From assembly GCA_028673005.1 (NCBI GenBank), contig CM054116.1, positions 74,922,838 to 74,986,837 of the forward strand: DNA of 64,000 bases. Reading direction: 5' to 3'. Both the position numbers and the translations under genes were made by a program. Source of the DNA: Tanypteryx hageni (Eukaryota; Arthropoda; Insecta; Odonata; Petaluridae). Shown here piece after piece: positions 59,293 to 64,000 of this stretch; the stretch's first letter is position 1, and every line of letters begins with the position of its first letter. The notes under the pieces are model-generated. The model had not been told where the DNA came from and did not search any database. It was given only the letters and a program-made list of their open reading frames with translations.

Positions 59293-60078
59293 TAGTAATG
59301 TTATAAAAACCATATGAGCATTTTGGATTCCAGGCAGCCGTCATCAGTGGTCTCACCGATGGTGGATTCTTAGGTTTTTCATGAGCATTTTATGGCTATT
59401 GAATATTCAATTTTGATTTTTAAGTGCTTTCTTCGGTTCCGTGCTTTCTCATACGACGAGCCCGACAAATCTGTATTGAATATCATTAAATTGCCTAATG
59501 GTGACAGAATGGACTTCAATAATTTATTACTTTATTGAAAGCTATGCCGACGAAATATATATGAATGACTTTATAATTTCTAACTAATTTAAAGTGAGAA
59601 TTACGGCATACGGTTAACAATTTATTCCTATGAAGTGTTTGATTTTCTTTTAACAGTTATTAGATACGGTGGATATTCATAGTGATTACGTTCAAGAATG
59701 AAATACGAAAGAAAATAAATCGAGACGTTTCAAAACTGCTCAATTTGCCCGCAAAAATGAATATTTTACCCGACGCCGTCGCGTGGCATTCTTTGAATGT
59801 CGTGTTTTGGTTCCGTCGCCATGCAAACCGTTTCGAAGCGTTGCATTAAACTCAAGTCCATTATATTCCCTTCGTCCCGCAAGGCTGAAAACAATTAAAA
59901 GCAGTTTCGCGTGCGCGATAAAGCGACAAACGTGCGATCGATAAAAAAACGAGAAAGCTCTCCTCTTTTTTATTCCTTTTTTGCTCTCTGTGTTTTTCTT
60001 CGTCATTTTTTTTAACGCCACCCAAATCTGCATGCAGGCGAGTGCGACGAACACGTGTCGCGCCTTTCAAACCCCTCC
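59293..60078. other. AT-rich DNA, no gene recognised
   Basis: No supported feature; overlapping minus-strand open stretches at 59740-60070 show no domain. Confidence 0.5.
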
Positions 60079-60099
60079 GTGAGACGTCAAAACACTTGA

Positions 60100-60675
60100 A
60101 CGGTCAGAGTAAGAGAAGCAGAGGGAGACAGAGAGGGAACGGAGGGGGGGGGGGAGGGAGAAAAGGAGGGAGTAGGAGGAGAGAAAGAGAGCCATAAAGA
60201 CGGAGAGAAAGAGACTTCCGAAGAGAATGGTTTTTCGCCAAGTGCGGCTACCTGATGATGAAGGCAGAGCGGACGGAAGGAGGAAAAGGGATGGAGTGAA
60301 GTTGGCGCTGTTGGAGGAGGAGAGAATACAGAGGGAGCAAGTGGTGGAAGGAGGAGAAAGAGGAGTTTGAGAGAGAGGTGGAGGGAGGAGGTGTGGTTGG
60401 GAGTAAGCAGCAGTAGCTTGGCGTGTGAAGTAGGCATTTCCTTTTGGCAGCCAAATCGCTCCATAGTTCGTACGCGTGTTTGGTGCAGGGTGAGGAGTTG
60501 GCACGATACCAGCAGGGGGAGAGAGGGCGATAAAAGGGTGGAAGGGAGGAAGAGGGAAGATGAGAGAATGAAGAGGGGATAAGATAAGGATAGGGAGAAA
60601 GAAGAGAAAAAGAGGAAAGGAAGAGCAAGATAGGGAGAGAAAGAGGAAATGAGAAGCGAAAGAGATGAGACAGGA
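60100..60675. repeat. Polypurine-rich tract with an 11-base G run
   Basis: G/A-rich on the plus strand with a mixed segment at about 60400-60520; the G homopolymer lies near 60144-60154. Long Leu/Ser/Pro minus-strand frames here are spurious. Confidence 0.8.
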
Positions 60676-60678
60676 AAA

Positions 60679-60738
60679 GATAGATAAATATCTTTATTTG
60701 GGAGAGATTGAGGCTATACAGCCTCTTCTTCCATCTAA
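60679..60738 (-). mobile_element. LINE 3' end, second copy of the 49.9-kb family
   Basis: Read on the minus strand it runs GTTAGATGGAAGAAGAGGCT to AATAAAGATATTTATCTATC, closely matching the 3' end at 49871-49945. Only the 3' end is present; the hAT relic starts immediately next to it. Confidence 0.65.
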
Positions 60739-60739
60739 C

Positions 60740-62694
60740 CGAAGGGTCGCCAATTTCTTTTCTTCGCGGTCCGTATTAGAAAATATGTAACTCATCGCGG
60801 TCCGGATCCCTTATTGGCATAAAATTAATAAAACGTCAGATAAATATTATAATAGCATGTTTTTATCTCCTTTTATTAATTATTGCAGAACACTTAAAGG
60901 CAATATTTATAATTATATTGCAAATGTATCCGTATACAATAATGAGAAAAATGACACTTCTTTTCTACAACAATTTTCCAAAAATCTGGAGTCAAATTTC
61001 TACTTGGCATTTGAAGTAAATTTAGAAATGTTTCTCGGTTAGCCGATATCGAAACTTGTTTTTTTTTAAAGTTCATTTTCGAAAATGTTGATTCACAATA
61101 TATGTTGAACCGAACATTGTGCACAATTAAGTACAAATTTTCTTTATTTCGGGGTACGGCTCACGTACATATTTCCCCAAAACTGTTGCAAATCAGTCTC
61201 GGTCATTTTTCCTTTTAGAATGAAATCTTCTTGAAAATCGGTCATTTCCAAGTGAAGAGAAGCTTTATTACTTTTGAACAATTTGGCTGCCTCACTGGTC
61301 CATTCCCCATTTGGTTGTAGTAAAAATGGGTTAATGAGTAGTAGTGTTAATTTCTTTATTTTGCAAAAATCTGCAAATCTTTCGTCGAATTCATGTTTTT
61401 GTTTTGATACGAAGTTCGAATATTTGCTTTTGACTAATTTGATATTAATTTCTTCAGTTAATGCTTCATTCAAACATGGAAAGTGCAACATTTCATCATT
61501 TAAATCTGAAGAAAGTATTCTGAGCTCTTTACAAAAAGGGTTTACATCTTACGATACACTAATCTAGAAATAAGTTTGTCCTTTCCTTGTAATTCCAGGT
61601 TGAGATAATTAAATTGTTTAAATACATCAATTAATAAGGCAATAGCGAGTAGATATGCGTTATCTTGAAGAATGATTTTAATTCTTTCAGAATTGACTAT
61701 AGTCTTTGTAAAAGGTCACCCTTGCTTAGACAGCGAATATTATTGTGGATAAGCATATTACCATAGTGAGCGTTAACTTCATCAAGAAACAATCTGAATT
61801 GGCGATGAAGTGAAGATATATATCGAATAAAACTAATCATCTTTATCATTTTTTGCATCACTTCTTCAAAATTTGGAATAAGTTTGCAGCACAAAACGGC
61901 TTATTGAATTAGGCAATAGTAACATAGCAAATTGGCATTGTCTTCCTTGAGGCGTTGAACCAGTCCTTTATTTGAAGCTATCATTGTAGGAGCACCGTCC
62001 GTGGTTATTGATATCAACTTGGCAATAACAAGGTCAATGGAGCTAAGAAATTCTGTACAAGTCTTCTCCACTAGTTATGTCCTTAAGCATAGCATACTTA
62101 AGATTTCTTCATAATATTGTTCACTTTTTCGTGAAAAAATCGTATAAATAAAAGTACTTGTGCAATATTGCTAATAACATATGATTCATCCATAGCCAAC
62201 GAATACCATTCAGAAAGTTGAACGGCATGTCTTATTTGTTTAAAAATTTCTTCTGCTGTTATTTCTGAGTTTGTGTTGCTTGTGGGCCACAGATTGTGGC
62301 AGATAGTGGGATGCGTCGAATACAGTCAACTACGTCACTTTCGAACATTGATGAGGCAGCTTGAACCATACATTCTTTCACAATATAAACGTCAGTAAAA
62401 GTTTTCATATTTTTAGTTAGAGTGCATGAAATACGTAAAGAAGCCTCAGCAACTTTTTCTTGTTGGGACAAACAGATTTTCATAATTTGGGTTGAATCCA
62501 ACTGGATACTGAATATGAAAACTATCATAATGGCGTTTACGATTTCCATTTTTGATAACATCAACTGTTTGCTTGCAAATTAGGTACATAGGAATCGCTG
62601 CTTGTCGATTTGGAAGAGTAAAATAGTATAACTCAGTCGATTTCGGTAGAAATTGTCGGTTTTCATTATCAACTTTCCTTTTATTTTTATCCAT
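60740..62694 (-). mobile_element. Full-length hAT transposon relic
   Basis: A minus-strand hAT transposase covers 62694 to about 60894. Beyond it, GAAGGGTCGCCAATTTCTTT at 60741 resembles an hAT CAGGGGTCGGCAA-type terminal repeat, and GCGGTCCGTATTAG/GCGGTCCGGATCC nearby is typical of the subterminal region of such elements. The opposite terminal repeat was not found between 62695 and 62890, so the 5' end is lost or degraded. Confidence 0.7.
60894..62694 (-). pseudogene. hAT transposase pseudogene (GTF2IRD2/ZBED-like type)
   Basis: Fragments in order on the minus strand: KVDNENRQF and a BED-like finger whose first Cys is Tyr (MYLIC...KRHYDSFH); KVAEASLRISCTLTKNMKTFTDVYIVKECMV; SEWYSLAMDES with the first catalytic Asp (about 62190); ITTDGAPTM with the second catalytic Asp region (about 62000); LIPNFEEVMQKMIKMISFIR and NIRCLSKGDLLQRL (61894-61697); HFPCLNEAL, DERFADFCKI and DLQQFWGNM (61491-61144); and CESTFSKMNFKKK with SRNLTPDFWKIVVEKKCHFSH at the C-terminus. 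This is the whole domain order of hAT transposases related to GTF2IRD2-like genes, in about the expected length of 600 residues. Stops and frame changes break it at several points, for example just after 62190 and between 61697 and 61491, so it is inactive. Confidence 0.88.
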
Positions 62695-62891
62695 ACTAGT
62701 AGAGAGCCCTCAGTTTTACTGCAGGAAATTTTGAGAAACGTTAAAAAACATTATAATAAACGAAGAACGAATGATAAAAGCAATAACAAACGAAGACCAC
62801 AGAGAAAAAGAATAGTCAAACGTCGATAGAGTGTGACAAACCATTTAGTTACAATGCCTTACAACAAATAAATACATTTCCCCCTGTCCTT

Positions 62892-63290
62892 GATTTCTCC
62901 CTCTCTCTCTCTCTCTCCCTTCTTCCCATTTTCTCTACCTCTCTCCCTTCCTCCAATTCTCTTTCCCTCTATCTTCCTTTCTCCCATTCTCTCTCCCTCT
63001 CTCTTCCTTCTCATTCGCTCTCCCTCTCTCTTCCTTCCTCCAATTCTCTCTCCCTCTCTCTCTTCCTTCCTCCCATGCTCTCCCCCTCTCTTTCTTCCTC
63101 CCTCTCATTCTCTATCCCTCTCTTTTCCTTCCTCCCATTCTCTGACCCTCTCTTTCTGCTATTCTCTCTCTCTCTTCCTTCCCCCATTCTCCCCCCTCTC
63201 TTTCTTCCTTCCATTCTCTCTCTTCCTTCCCCCATTCTCCCTCTCTCTTCCTTTCTCCCATTCTCTTTCCCTCTAGCTCTCTTCCTTCAC
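62892..63290. repeat. Polypyrimidine minisatellite, unit about 30-40 bp
   Basis: Around ten degenerate units of the form CATTCTCTCTCCCTCTCTCT followed by TCCTTCCTCC; the CCCATTCT or CAATTCT motif recurs every 30-45 bp. Almost all C/T on the plus strand. Its open frames are low complexity. Confidence 0.9.
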
Positions 63291-64000
63291 CTTGCTAGTT
63301 TTTCAATATTTGAAACTGAAAAAATAGCTTGTTATGACATCTCTTATTTGCATGGATAATTAATTCATTTAATTAATTTCAATGTCAAACGCTTAGGATA
63401 TTGAATTTGGCAACAATATCGATCGCCATGGAAAGAAAACCTTTTCATTGAAAAAACTCGAGATTTTGTAGTTTAAAGTTCAATTTTGGAAAGATTTGAT
63501 ATTCGAAATTTCACCGTAGGAAAATGAAACTTCATTATTTTCTTCGTCCTCGAGTGCAAGTCCTGGCTTTGTACAATGATGTTTAGTAATTTTAATGCAC
63601 AAATGAAAAATAGTCTGCACTCATACCCATGTTTTCAAATGGGAAAAATGAAAACAGAATATAAAAAAAGCATTTCTCGAGTAAATAGATTTAAAAACCA
63701 GCCTATCACCCTATACTCTTTATTGCGGTTAAAATGACACATTCGACTTTTCTCTACGTTATGTAGTTTTTGAGTTATGGATACATACTTATACTTGACC
63801 GGACACCGCCTCGGACACTCGATTATTTTTATATATTATGATTGTTTTATTTTGAGATATAGACAAATAACTTTTGTTATATGATTAATTAAAAAGTATC
63901 GCACATATGTACAGCGAACCGCATCTGTCAGCAGACTGTGTTAAACTGGTATAAATGAGTATAAAGTGATGTGCGCATGACGAAACTGTCGCAGGATGTG
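63291..64000. other. AT-rich DNA, no gene recognised
   Basis: Nothing recognised on either strand. Confidence 0.5.

Noticed and set aside
1..64000. CRISPR array, prophage, operon or bacterial-type system
   Set aside because: No regularly spaced direct repeats with unique spacers, no ribosome binding sites and no bacterial gene density; the tandem arrays present are simple repeats.
1..64000. LTR retrotransposon or endogenous virus
   Set aside because: No paired long terminal repeats, primer-binding site, protease, integrase or envelope-like sequence was recognised.

Overview
The window looks like non-coding, repeat-rich DNA from a large arthropod (probably insect) genome. It is AT-rich and holds no bacterial-style operons, ribosome binding sites or dense genes. 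Instead it carries animal transposon families, many simple-sequence tracts, and tRNA genes with Pol III oligo-T terminators. I recognise no conserved, intact host protein gene. Two short open stretches (10485-10748 minus, 59052-59288 plus) could be terminal exons, but neither is recognised.

Layout. 1-11.5 kb: unannotated AT-rich DNA, purine/pyrimidine tracts and one hAT-type MITE (4723-4983). 11.5-12.2 kb: a piggyBac-type MITE with an 18-bp perfect inverted repeat. 15-22.6 kb: three plus-strand copies of one RTE-clade (BovB-like) LINE; one has an internal deletion, one is 5'-truncated, one is old and eroded. 24.3-25.2 kb: an 884-bp near-perfect palindrome carrying two divergent tRNA-Glu(CTC) genes. 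25.7-26.5 kb: a long polypurine tract. 29-38 kb: two more hAT MITEs and a tRNA-like pseudogene. 41.8-44.2 kb: a perfect 80-bp palindrome, a Mutator-like MITE with a 10-bp target duplication, and a Helitron. 46.3-48.8 kb: a Penelope-like element with an uninterrupted RT plus GIY-YIG endonuclease frame, lying between two TA microsatellites. 49.9-54.8 kb: a nest of a LINE endonuclease fragment, two further Helitrons (one the sibling of the 43-kb copy), a mariner-type MITE and an hAT transposase tail. 57-63 kb: an hAT MITE, polypurine tracts, a LINE 3' end and a full-length but broken hAT transposase, ending in a degenerate minisatellite.

The genes do not form a pathway. The tRNA-Glu pair is the only likely functional host content. 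The rest records repeated transposon invasion, with intact target duplications dating several insertions as fairly recent. Most conclusions rest on motif recognition by eye; no similarity search was possible.
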